The notes under the pieces: generated by a model
Told to the model about the DNA's origin: nothing
Database searches by the model: none
The model's input: the letters and a program-made list of their open reading frames with translations, nothing else
Position numbers and translations under genes: made by a program
Part shown: piece after piece, positions 15,744-23,446 of the stretch
How positions within the stretch are numbered: position 1 is the first letter of the stretch
How the letters are laid out: each line of letters starts with the position of its first letter
Source: JAQBGV01 sp032128395
Lineage (GTDB): Bacteria > Planctomycetota > UBA8108 > UBA1146
Reading direction: 5' to 3'
Assembly: GCA_032128395.1 (NCBI GenBank)
Contig: JAQBGV010000167.1
Coordinates: 1-31,707 of the forward strand
Length of the DNA stretch: 31,707 nt

Positions 15744-17554
15744 AACCGGACCGCGGAACCACGAAAGACAATGCCGCCGAGATCGCCCCGGACGCGATCC
15801 TCGGTGTCCCCGAGGAACGGATCCCCGGGTGGTACCCCGGGTGGGCACGGCGTCTCGCCGAGCTCTACTTCTCGGGGACGACGTCCGCGTTCGTCCTGTC
15901 GGGGAACGTTTTCGATCCGGTCGCGACCGGAACTGGGGAGGGGCGCCGATACGAGCCTCTCGCCGGGTTTCTCGCCGACCAGCTCTTCGGCAGTTGGGAC
16001 CTCGTGCTCTCCTACGATCTCGCCCGCGGCCTGCGCTGCGTCGCCGGTCCCGATGGAAACCGCCTGAAGGAGATGGTCGCCCTCGCCCACCGTACCTACG
16101 GCGACATTGCAAGCCTGCCGCGTGAACCGTCCGCCGCGCTCAACTTCCTCGACAAGGTCGTGCAGAAAAACTTGATGACGAAGGGGGAAGATCGCCTGAG
16201 CGTCGCGATCGTGATCGACCACGCTTCGTACGTCGTGCCCCAGGGCGAGCCCGGACACCTCAGCCCACGCGCCGCGACGAACCTCGTCACCATCCTCAAC
16301 TGGGCGACCAGCCCGTACCTGAAGCGCGTGAACATGGCGGTGGTGGTCGTCGATCCGAAACACGCTGCGATCAACGAGCGCTTGACCACGAACCCGCACG
16401 TCGCGGCGATCGAGGTGGAGCTCCCCGACCTCGATCTGCGCCGCGGGTTCATCGAGCACCGGACGAACGGGATCGATCTCGCGAGTTTCTCCGACTACGA
16501 CGCGGCGCAGCTCTCCGCCCTCACCGCGGGCGTCTCTCTCTCCGATCTCGAGACGCTGGTGCAGTCGGCACACGAAGGGGGCCGTCGTCTCGACGCCGCG
16601 CTCTTCCGGGCACTGAAGAAGCGCCTCATCGAGCGACAGTGCGAAGGATTCCTCGAATTCATCGAGCCGAAGTGGGGGCTCGACATGGTGGTCGGGCACG
16701 AGGCGGCCAAGGAACGACTGCGCGACGATGCGTCCCTCCTCGCGAAGGGCCTCCTCGAGACGGTTCCGATGGGGTACCTGCTCTGCGGTCCGGTCGGGAC
16801 GGGGAAGAGCTTCCTCGCCCAGTGCGCGACCGGCACCTTCGGGGTGCCCTGCGTCATGCTGAAGAACTTCCGCTCGAAGTACGTCGGGGAGACCGAGGGG
16901 AACCTGCAGAAAGTGCTCTCGGTGCTGCGCGCGATGGGACCGGTCGTGGTGATCATCGACGAAGCGGATGCGATGCTCGGCGATCGCGACCAGGGGGGCG
17001 ACTCGGGGACCTCGAGTCGAGTCTTCGCGATGATCGCGGCGCAGATGGGGGACACGGGGTATCGCGGGAGGATCCTCTGGATGCTCCTCACCTGCCGCCC
17101 CGACCTGCTGCCGATCGACCTGAAGCGCCAGGGACGGGCGGAGGTCCACGTCCCGCTCTTCTACCCGGCGGATCCCGAGGAGTTGAAGAGCCTGTTCGTG
17201 GTGCTCGCGAAGAAGCTGGGGGCGAACCTCGTGCCCGACGATGTCCCCGAGATCCCCCACCTCGGGAACCTGAGCGGCGCGGACGTCGAGGGAATCGTCG
17301 GGCGCGCACGCCGGGCGGCGCTCCTCGGCGGATCGGACCAGATCACCAAGGAGATCCTGGCGACCGCTCTCGCGCAGTTCATGCCGTCGACCGAGAACCT
17401 CGAGCGGCAATTGCAGGAGACCGCGGCGATCATCGAATGCACGGACCGACAGTTCCTCCCGCCGCACATCATCGAGCGGCTCCGAGCGGTCGGCGGTCGG
17501 GCCAAGTTGCAGGAGCGCCTCACCGCGCTCGTCCAGCTGGTCGATCGACAGTAG
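15740..17554 (+). CDS. Classical AAA ATPase with degenerate N-terminal AAA-like domain
   Basis: A 604-residue ATPase starting at a GTG coupled to the preceding gene. Residues ~310-545 are a classical AAA module: Walker A GPVGTGKS (350-357), a pore-loop region near KNFRSKYVGETEGNLQKVL, Walker B VVIIDEADAM (Asp407, Glu408), and a sensor/arginine-finger area around LLTCRPDLLPIDLKRQGRAE. Residues ~20-300 look like a second, inactive AAA fold: SAFVLSGNVFDPV at the P-loop position with no GKT, then VAIVIDHASYV, then VNMAVVVVDPKHA. The double layout resembles Ycf46-type proteins. Classical AAA enzymes of the Vps4/katanin/FtsH clade remodel protein assemblies. With PspA, an ESCRT-III homologue, in the same operon, disassembly of PspA polymers is an attractive hypothesis. 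This is not a PspF-type enhancer-binding protein: there is no GAFTGA motif and no HTH. Confidence 0.9.
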   Translation: MKPDRGTTKDNAAEIAPDAILGVPEERIPGWYPGWARRLAELYFSGTTSAFVLSGNVFDPVATGTGEGRRYEPLAGFLADQLFGSWDLVLSYDLARGLRCVAGPDGNRLKEMVALAHRTYGDIASLPREPSAALNFLDKVVQKNLMTKGEDRLSVAIVIDHASYVVPQGEPGHLSPRAATNLVTILNWATSPYLKRVNMAVVVVDPKHAAINERLTTNPHVAAIEVELPDLDLRRGFIEHRTNGIDLASFSDYDAAQLSALTAGVSLSDLETLVQSAHEGGRRLDAALFRALKKRLIERQCEGFLEFIEPKWGLDMVVGHEAAKERLRDDASLLAKGLLETVPMGYLLCGPVGTGKSFLAQCATGTFGVPCVMLKNFRSKYVGETEGNLQKVLSVLRAMGPVVVIIDEADAMLGDRDQGGDSGTSSRVFAMIAAQMGDTGYRGRILWMLLTCRPDLLPIDLKRQGRAEVHVPLFYPADPEELKSLFVVLAKKLGANLVPDDVPEIPHLGNLSGADVEGIVGRARRAALLGGSDQITKEILATALAQFMPSTENLERQLQETAAIIECTDRQFLPPHIIERLRAVGGRAKLQERLTALVQLVDRQ

Positions 17555-17606
17555 AAGTCACCGAAGCACGGCTTCACCACCAGGGTTTGTGAGAAGAGGA
17601 AATCTC

Positions 17607-17897
17607 ATGGCACGAGCGAGCTGGTTCGACGACAGCACAGAGGTCCCGAACCTCGCCCAGAAGGTCCAAGAACTCGAGTCTTTCACGAACGCGATGGCGG
17701 ACGGAACGATCAGCACCGAAGAGCTCGATGCTCAGCAGGATCGACTGATCACCGCGATGAAGACGGTGGAGGCGGAGCTGAGCGACACGGAGCACGAAAT
17801 GGTGACGGTGATGCTGGTCGAGATGACCGCCTACGACATCATGCGCACCGTGCACGAACTCCAGCGGGAGAGGTTGAAGATGAAATTCGAGCGGTAG
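17607..17897 (+). CDS. Small acidic helical protein, last gene of the pspA operon
   Basis: A 96-residue protein with no recognised family. The ATG at 17607 follows AGAGGA at 8-nt spacing and lies 52 nt after the AAA stop. The sequence is nearly all helix (LAQKVQELESFTNAMADGTI, STEELDAQQDRLITAMKTVE, AYDIMRTVHELQRERLKMKF), suiting a small adaptor or helical bundle. It has no signal peptide or membrane span. Sharing the operon suggests a cofactor of the AAA ATPase or PspA. Confidence 0.8.
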   Translation: MARASWFDDSTEVPNLAQKVQELESFTNAMADGTISTEELDAQQDRLITAMKTVEAELSDTEHEMVTVMLVEMTAYDIMRTVHELQRERLKMKFER

Positions 17898-17999
17898 GTC
17901 GAGGCGCAAGACCTTGAAATGGCGATGGAGCACCCGCGCTCGCCACCAATTCGGTGAACGACGCGGCGCCTTCGGGGCTTTCGGCGATTGCCGCGATGG

Positions 18000-18779
18000 T
18001 CAGCGTCCGGACAGCCCATATCTCTCCCGGAATCGGACCACCGTCGATCGAAGACCGTCATCCAACAGAGACAGCGCGCGGGCGGCGATCTCCGGAGGCA
18101 CGCCACCATGGAATGCCTCGGCGATTCCGCCGGCGATGCAGGCGAGGGTGTCGGCGTCGCCGCCGAGGGAGATCGCCAGGCGAATCGTCTCCTCGTAGTC
18201 GGCGGCATCGAGAAACGCGACGATCGCCTCCGGGACCGTACCCTGGCAGGACTCGTTGAAGTCGTAGTCGGGGCGGATCTCATCGACGGTGCGGCTCAGG
18301 TCGTACCCGAATCGCTGCTCGATGTACGACCGGATCGCCTCCTTCGATTCTCCCTGTCGGGCGAGAAAGATCGCGGCCGCGGTCGCCTGCGCGCCGCGGA
18401 TGCCCTCGGCGTGGTCGTGGGTGACCGCCGCGCTCGCCTCGGCCTTCTCCAGCACCTCTTCGAGTGTATTCATGGCGAAGCCGACGGGGCTGACCCGCAT
18501 CGCCGCTCCGTTTCCCCAGCTGTTGTAGGGTTCGCGCGATTCGGACGCCACCCACTGGGCGAATCGACCACCGTAGCCGCGGTCGGGATACGCTCGCGAA
18601 TACTCGTGGAGCTTGTCGATGTAGGGAGCGCCCGTGAGAAGGTGATCGGCGAGCGCCACGGTGAGAATGCTGTCATCGGTAAAGCGACTGTGGGCGACGA
18701 AGAGTGGAAAATCCGTGGTCTTCGTCCGGATGAATTCGTGAACCGATCCGATGATGTCGCCGGCGATCGCTCCGAGCAT
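18000..18779 (-). CDS. ADP-ribosylglycohydrolase family protein
   Basis: A 259-residue enzyme of the DraG/ARH family, which removes ADP-ribose from proteins or related adducts using two divalent metals. The ATG at 18779 follows AGGAG. The metal-binding motifs are present: GAIAGDIIGS at the start, FTDDS (Asp35, Asp36), HDHAEGIRGA, and GGDADT (206-211) followed by CIAGGIAEAFHG. Length matches single-domain members. It faces the pspA operon convergently across ~100 bp with no strong terminator. The protein target is unknown; no ADP-ribosyltransferase gene is visible nearby. Confidence 0.92.
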   Translation of the reverse strand: MLGAIAGDIIGSVHEFIRTKTTDFPLFVAHSRFTDDSILTVALADHLLTGAPYIDKLHEYSRAYPDRGYGGRFAQWVASESREPYNSWGNGAAMRVSPVGFAMNTLEEVLEKAEASAAVTHDHAEGIRGAQATAAAIFLARQGESKEAIRSYIEQRFGYDLSRTVDEIRPDYDFNESCQGTVPEAIVAFLDAADYEETIRLAISLGGDADTLACIAGGIAEAFHGGVPPEIAARALSLLDDGLRSTVVRFRERYGLSGR

Positions 18780-18885
18780 GTCACTCCTGTGAGGCGGAAT
18801 GGGGGTAGAGTCGCGGGAGAAACCGGCCCGTCCGTCGCCTGTACAGTTCATATTCGTTGCCGAAGCGTTCGACTAGCTTTTTCTC

Positions 18886-18913
18886 CTCGATCGACGTGCG
18901 CGGAACGATCGAG
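18886..18913. promoter_or_regulatory. Palindromic candidate operator in a divergent promoter region
   Basis: CTCGATCG (18886-18893) and CGATCGAG (18906-18913) form perfect 8-bp arms around a 12-nt spacer. They lie in the 284-bp gap between the ADP-ribosylglycohydrolase (minus) and the SGNH protein (plus). The arms are long for chance but rich in the GATC-type words common in this genome. Confidence 0.35.
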
Positions 18914-19063
18914 AGGGATGCGGCCATTCCGGTGATTGCCGAGCACCGTTGTGGTGAGGCTGCGACCGGTGACTACCCCCACGCCACTCGGGGGTTCGGT
19001 CCCGCCGCAGTCTCCCGTATGATGGGGGGATCTCCCCGACCCCGAGAGCACAGAGGTGGCCCG

Positions 19064-21379
19064 ATGCCGAAAAGCTTCCTTCTCCCCTTCGCTTCGCTCG
19101 TCACTCTCTTCTGTGTGGCGCAGGCCACCCCGCTCCTCGCTCAGTGCGATCTCTCCACCCTCGGCAGCCCGCCGCTCACTGACCTCGGCAGCGGCGAGTA
19201 CCTACCGGGGTATTCGGGAGGTCTGTACCCAGGTGGTCTGAACGAGCGACCGACCGCGCACGAGGCGGCAGGGCTCGCCATCGCCACCGGTGAGATCATC
19301 CCGCGCGATTTCTCGGGAGTCCCGGACGCAGCGGGGCTCGTCGGGTTCATCTCGATCGGGATGTCGAACACGACACAGGAGTTCAGCACCTTCCTCTCCG
19401 ACGCGCTCTCGGATCCCACGCTGCAGCCGCAGCTCGTGATCGTCGACGGCGCCCAGGGGGGGCAGGCGGTCGAGGACTGGATCGGCGGGACGCAGCCGTG
19501 GACCGTGCTCGCGAGCCGACTGACGGCCGCCGGCCTCGGCCCGAACCAGGTCCAGGTGATCTGGATGAAGCAGGCGAATCGCAATCCGGGAGCGATCGGT
19601 ACCTTCCCCGTGCACGCCGAGTCGCTCAGGGACGACTACACGACGATCATCGCGATGTTGAAACTCGAGTTCCCGAACCTGCGCCTCCTCTTCCTGTCGA
19701 GTCGGACTCGCGCCGGGGTGTTCGACGTCGGCCTCAACCCCGAGCCGTTCGCGTACGAGTCGGGACTGTCGGTGCGCTTCACGATCGAGGCTCAACTCAC
19801 CGGCGATCCCGCCCTCGCCTACACCGGCCCGAACCCCGTCGCACCGTGGCTGTCGTGGGGACCGTACCTGTGGACCGATGGACTCGTCGGCCGCTCCGAC
19901 GGACTGCTCTGGGAGCAGGCGGACCTGCAACCGGACTGCACGCATCCGAACATCCCCGGTCGCCAGAAGGTCGCCGACCAACTGACCGCGTTCCTGAAGA
20001 CCGATACGACGGCGCGGCCGTGGTACCTGAGCGCGACCGACCCCGCCGATGCGCCGACCATCGCCGCTGGCCCGACGACGATCTCCGGAGGAGCTCCGTT
20101 CACGGTCGCCTTCTCGGCGAGCGCGACCGCCGCCAACTTCGCCTGGACGATCGACCAATTCGCATGGAACTTCGGCGATGGCTGCAATACGCTCGGAGCC
20201 ACCCCGACCAAGACGTTCCTCCACCCGGGGGCACACACCGTTCATCTCACCGTCAGCGACAGCGCCGGGCACACCGCGACCGAGATTGTCACGGTCACCG
20301 TGGATGCGGGGATCCCGATCGTGCCGACGATCGTCTCCCCCACATCGCCGCTGCAAAACGGAGTCGAAGGGACCGCGCTCGCAGTGAGCTTCACCGCGAC
20401 CGGCACGCCGCCGCTCACCTTCAGCGTGACCGCTGGCGCCCTCCCCACCGGTCTCACCCTCGAACCGAGTGGGCTCTACCACGGCACCCCGACCGCGGCG
20501 GGGAGCTTTGCGTTCACCGTCACGGTGACGAACACGGCGGGGAGCGGCTCGGCGGCGTTCCTCCACGCCATCGATCCGTCGGCGCCCGGGGGAGGGACGG
20601 TGACCCTCGCGCCGGTCGCCGACACCTACGTGCGCGACGGCGGCTTCTCGGGCGACAGTTTCGGCGCAGCGGCAACCCTCGCGGTGCGCTCCGCGGGGAC
20701 CCTGGGGCAGAATACCCGCGCTTTCCTCAAGTTCGACCTGGGGGGAGCGCCCGCCCCGGTGACCTCCGCCATGCTCGAGCTCCGCGCCGTGCAATTGACC
20801 GGCGGGCCCTTGCTCGTCTCCGCGCACGAGGTGGTCGACGACACTTGGGCGGAGTCATCGCTGACCTGGGACGATGGCCTCGCCTTCGGACCGGCTCTCG
20901 ACAGCGTGCTGGTGGCGAGCGCCAACACGACGATCGTCTGGGATGTCACGCCGTTCATCGCGGCGCAACTGGGTGGCGATGGCGTGGTGAGTCTGTGTCT
21001 CGTCGCGCCGGCGGGGAGCGCCCCTCTGGCGATCTTCGCGAGCAAGGAAGGCCAGCTCGAGCCGCCGCGGCTGGTCGTGACCGGCGCGAGCGTCGTCGAT
21101 CCGCCGCTCACCCGCGGCGACTGCAACGACGACGGTGTCGGCGACATCTCCGATGCGGTGACGCTCTTGGTCTGGCTGTTCCCCACTGGGCCAGCGGGCA
21201 CCCTCGACTGTCTCGATGCATGCGATGCAAATGACGACGGCGCGCTCGACGTCGCCGATGCGATCGCGGTGCTCTCCTCGCTGTTCGGGGCCCCCGCCGC
21301 GCCGTTGCCGGATCCCCTCGACTGCGGGGTGGACCCGACGGCGGATGGCCTCGAGTGCGTGGGGTCAGTCTGCCCCTGA
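19064..21379 (+). CDS. Secreted SGNH-like hydrolase with PKD, Ig-like, DNRLRE-like and dockerin-like domains
   Basis: A 771-residue exported protein. The ATG at 19064 follows AGAGGTGG, and a signal peptide (LLPFASLVTLFCVAQATPLL) ends at AQ. The N-terminal ~330 residues resemble SGNH/GDSL esterases: Ser101 in ISIGMSNTTQ, VIVDGAQGGQ, WMKQANRNPG, and CTHPNIPGRQKVADQ as the His-bearing block. Then come a PKD domain (FAWNFGDG...PGAHTVHLTVSDSAG), a putative-Ig domain (GALPTGLTLEPSGLYHGTPT) and a DNRLRE-type repeat-like domain (DTYVRDGGFSGDSFGAAATL...FLKFDL). Two dockerin-like repeats close it (RGDCNDDGVGDISDAVTLL, DACDANDDGALDVADAIAVL), with tail CGVDPTADGLEC. It is probably a surface esterase acting on polysaccharide substituents; the substrate is not known. 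Confidence 0.85.
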   Translation: MPKSFLLPFASLVTLFCVAQATPLLAQCDLSTLGSPPLTDLGSGEYLPGYSGGLYPGGLNERPTAHEAAGLAIATGEIIPRDFSGVPDAAGLVGFISIGMSNTTQEFSTFLSDALSDPTLQPQLVIVDGAQGGQAVEDWIGGTQPWTVLASRLTAAGLGPNQVQVIWMKQANRNPGAIGTFPVHAESLRDDYTTIIAMLKLEFPNLRLLFLSSRTRAGVFDVGLNPEPFAYESGLSVRFTIEAQLTGDPALAYTGPNPVAPWLSWGPYLWTDGLVGRSDGLLWEQADLQPDCTHPNIPGRQKVADQLTAFLKTDTTARPWYLSATDPADAPTIAAGPTTISGGAPFTVAFSASATAANFAWTIDQFAWNFGDGCNTLGATPTKTFLHPGAHTVHLTVSDSAGHTATEIVTVTVDAGIPIVPTIVSPTSPLQNGVEGTALAVSFTATGTPPLTFSVTAGALPTGLTLEPSGLYHGTPTAAGSFAFTVTVTNTAGSGSAAFLHAIDPSAPGGGTVTLAPVADTYVRDGGFSGDSFGAAATLAVRSAGTLGQNTRAFLKFDLGGAPAPVTSAMLELRAVQLTGGPLLVSAHEVVDDTWAESSLTWDDGLAFGPALDSVLVASANTTIVWDVTPFIAAQLGGDGVVSLCLVAPAGSAPLAIFASKEGQLEPPRLVVTGASVVDPPLTRGDCNDDGVGDISDAVTLLVWLFPTGPAGTLDCLDACDANDDGALDVADAIAVLSSLFGAPAAPLPDPLDCGVDPTADGLECVGSVCP

Positions 21380-21422
21380 AACGCCCTTGTCGGAAGGCTC
21401 CGGGAAACAGAACCCATGGCCC

Positions 21423-21608
21423 TCAGGGACAGGCTGAGAAGATCGCGCAACTGAGTGGGTCGGGGGTCGGATCTGATCCACACACCCGAAGACTGGACTG
21501 GAGGGTGTCTTCTCGCCGCTCCTGGGCCATGCGAAGCTTGGCAAGTTTCTTGAGCTGCTCGTGCAAGTGGGGGAAAACTGGCAACTTCTTGGCCCTCTCA
21601 GATGAGCT
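21423..21608 (-). pseudogene. Relic of a dockerin-tail protein C-terminus
   Basis: On the minus strand, codons 21483-21423 read CGSDPTPDPLSCAIFSACP followed by TGA. This is the same terminal signature as the intact protein ending at 194 (CGSDPTAGALSC...FSGCP). Upstream in frame lies a charged helical stretch (HLHEQLKKLAKLRMAQERRE) bearing no resemblance to the Asp-rich repeats, and a TAG closes the frame at 21609. It is therefore a broken remnant, about 60 codons, lying tail-to-tail with the intact SGNH gene. The remaining bases between 21380 and 21706 hold nothing else that I can support. Confidence 0.65.
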
Positions 21609-21706
21609 CTAGCGCGTAGAGAGGCAGACTCAGCCACCGCCATCGCCAGGCTCAGGTAGGCTGGGAGACGTCACTTCTACCCATAGTGGTTGGGAGGCCT
21701 CTCACC

Positions 21707-22102
21707 ATGAATCCCATGAAGCTCTGCACTTCGTTCCTTGTCCTGGCTTTGCTTCTGTCTGGCTGCACTACTTGGAACGTCATAGATCATCGCTCGCCAC
21801 TTGCCGTGGATGGCGCAAACCTAATCGGCAAATGGGTGCGCGTCACCTCGAGTGAAGGGACCGAGAAACTTCGGGTTACTCGCGTCCTGTTTCCATTTCT
21901 AGATGGCAAGCCGCCGAAACCCCGCGACCGTGTCGCTGAAGGAGAGAAGAGCATCAACCTACGCGGAATCGACCTTCTTGAAGTGCGGGTTGGGAACCCG
22001 TTCTCTCTTGGCCCGAGCGAAAATGCTTTCGCGTTCGTCCAGGTAATCGGAGTCGTCCTGGTTTTGGTCCTCTTCTTGACATCTGGTGGCCCTGCGATCT
22101 GA
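21707..22102 (+). CDS. Small lipoprotein of unknown function
   Basis: A 131-residue predicted lipoprotein. The ATG at 21707 follows GGGAGG at ~10 nt; a second ATG at 21716 is also possible. The signal peptide ends in the lipobox LLLSGC. The body is mixed beta (WVRVTSSEGTEKLRVTRV) and ends in a hydrophobic segment (FVQVIGVVLVLVLFLT) that may be a second membrane contact. Codon use is visibly less GC-rich at third positions than in the neighbours, hinting at recent acquisition. It is convergent with the oxidoreductase downstream. I recognise no family. Confidence 0.7.
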   Translation: MNPMKLCTSFLVLALLLSGCTTWNVIDHRSPLAVDGANLIGKWVRVTSSEGTEKLRVTRVLFPFLDGKPPKPRDRVAEGEKSINLRGIDLLEVRVGNPFSLGPSENAFAFVQVIGVVLVLVLFLTSGGPAI

Positions 22103-22145
22103 ACAGTTCAGGCTGGCGTCCCGGAGCAACCTCTCTCCCACTCCC

Positions 22146-23396
22146 TCAGAACCGCGCGGCCGAGTACGGGGACGGATCGATGTGCGGGTGCTCGCCATTC
22201 AGGATCTCGGCGACGAGTTTGCCGGTCGAAGGCGCCATCGACATTCCCAGCATGTTGTGTCCGGCGGCGATCAGGGTGTTCTCCATGGTGGGGCTGCGGT
22301 CGATGATGGGTTTCCCGTCATAGGTCATCGGCCTCCAACCGCACCATTCCTCCTCCACCGGATCGCAGGTCGGTTCATGGAGATAGTGGCGGGCGGCTTC
22401 TCTCAGGAACTCGAGGCGGCGCGGGTGGATCTTGGCATCGTACCCGGCGAATTCCATCGTCGAACCGAGGCGATAGCCTGACTTCCACGGCGTCACCGCA
22501 ACGCTGTGCTCCTCGAATATGAGCGGAATCTTCGGGCACGTGGGTGGCCTCGGCATCGTGATGGAGTAGCCCTTGCCGGGCTGGATCGGAATCCTGCAGC
22601 CGAGTTGCTCTTGCAGGAACGGAGTGAGCGCACCGGCAGCGATCACCACGGCATCGGCGCCGATTTCCCCTTCAGATGTGACGAGGGCACGGGCGCGGCC
22701 GTTCGATCGATCGATGCTCTTCACTTCGCAGCCCTCTCGAACCGTGACACCGCTAGCTTCCAGAGTTTTTCGCCACGATGAGAGGACGCTCTCCGGGCGT
22801 AGGTGTGCATCACTCTCGAAGTGCCAGGCGCCCGCGAGCCCGGGCTGGAGCGAAGGTTCTAGACGAATCAGCTCGTCGCCATCGTACCGAGTCGGGTGCA
22901 GGTCGAAGGACGTGCGGAGCAATTCCTCCGTCTGTGCGTACTCCTCGAACCCGCGTTTTGTCCGAAAGACGAGGAGTGTTCCCTGCTTCTGCCATTCACA
23001 CTCGAGTTCGCCTTGTTCGATCAGTTCAGTGTAGAGCTGCATCGAGGCGGCGAGCATCTCCTGTCGAGCCCGACCGGCCTCCATCATATGATGGGTCTTG
23101 CAGCGGCCAGCGAATCTGAGCAGCCACATCCAGAGCGACGGATCGAACCGCATTCTGATCCTGAGGGGCGAATTCGAACTGAACACTTTCCGAATGTTCC
23201 GGAGTACTGCGCCCGGGACGGCGAGCGGAAGAACATGGCTGGGAACGATCAGCCCGCAATTGGCATGGGAGCAGCCCATTCCGAACTGGTTCTTCTCGAA
23301 AATCGTCACTTCCCAGCCGGACTTGCACAGGTAGTGAGCACAAGCAGTGCCGATGATTCCACCACCGACGACGGCTGCCCGTCGTGAAGCACTCAT
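22146..23396 (-). CDS. FAD-dependent D-amino-acid dehydrogenase-like oxidoreductase
   Basis: A 416-residue member of the DAO/DadA family, which oxidises amino acids or amines using FAD. The dinucleotide-binding motif is AAVVGGGIIGTACAHYL, followed by the acidic end of the second strand (VTIFEKNQ). The HANCGLIVPSHVLPLA block is close to DadA. C-terminal marks include GADAVVIAAGALTPFLQ, PIQPGKGYSITMP, CGWRPMTYDGKPIIDRS and LIAAGHNMLGMSMAPSTGKL. The start at 23396 is chosen by fit to family N-termini, with GGAAG upstream; ATG 23408 would add four residues. It lies 50 nt downstream of the esterase gene on the same strand. The substrate (D-amino acid, hydroxyproline epimer or other) cannot be settled here. 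Confidence 0.9.
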   Translation of the reverse strand: MSASRRAAVVGGGIIGTACAHYLCKSGWEVTIFEKNQFGMGCSHANCGLIVPSHVLPLAVPGAVLRNIRKVFSSNSPLRIRMRFDPSLWMWLLRFAGRCKTHHMMEAGRARQEMLAASMQLYTELIEQGELECEWQKQGTLLVFRTKRGFEEYAQTEELLRTSFDLHPTRYDGDELIRLEPSLQPGLAGAWHFESDAHLRPESVLSSWRKTLEASGVTVREGCEVKSIDRSNGRARALVTSEGEIGADAVVIAAGALTPFLQEQLGCRIPIQPGKGYSITMPRPPTCPKIPLIFEEHSVAVTPWKSGYRLGSTMEFAGYDAKIHPRRLEFLREAARHYLHEPTCDPVEEEWCGWRPMTYDGKPIIDRSPTMENTLIAAGHNMLGMSMAPSTGKLVAEILNGEHPHIDPSPYSAARF

Positions 23397-23446
23397 GCAC
23401 GCTTCCATTCCGGAATGAAACTCGGGTGGATGGAGACGAAAGACGC

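Noticed and set aside
15740..17554. Possibility that the AAA ATPase is PspF, the classic psp regulator
   Set aside because: There is no GAFTGA loop and no C-terminal helix-turn-helix; the Walker and pore regions are of the classical AAA type.
21365..21643. Minus-strand 92-codon frame next to the dockerin-tail relic
   Set aside because: It is a different frame from the one encoding the recognisable tail, with a Ser/Arg-rich composition and no start signal.
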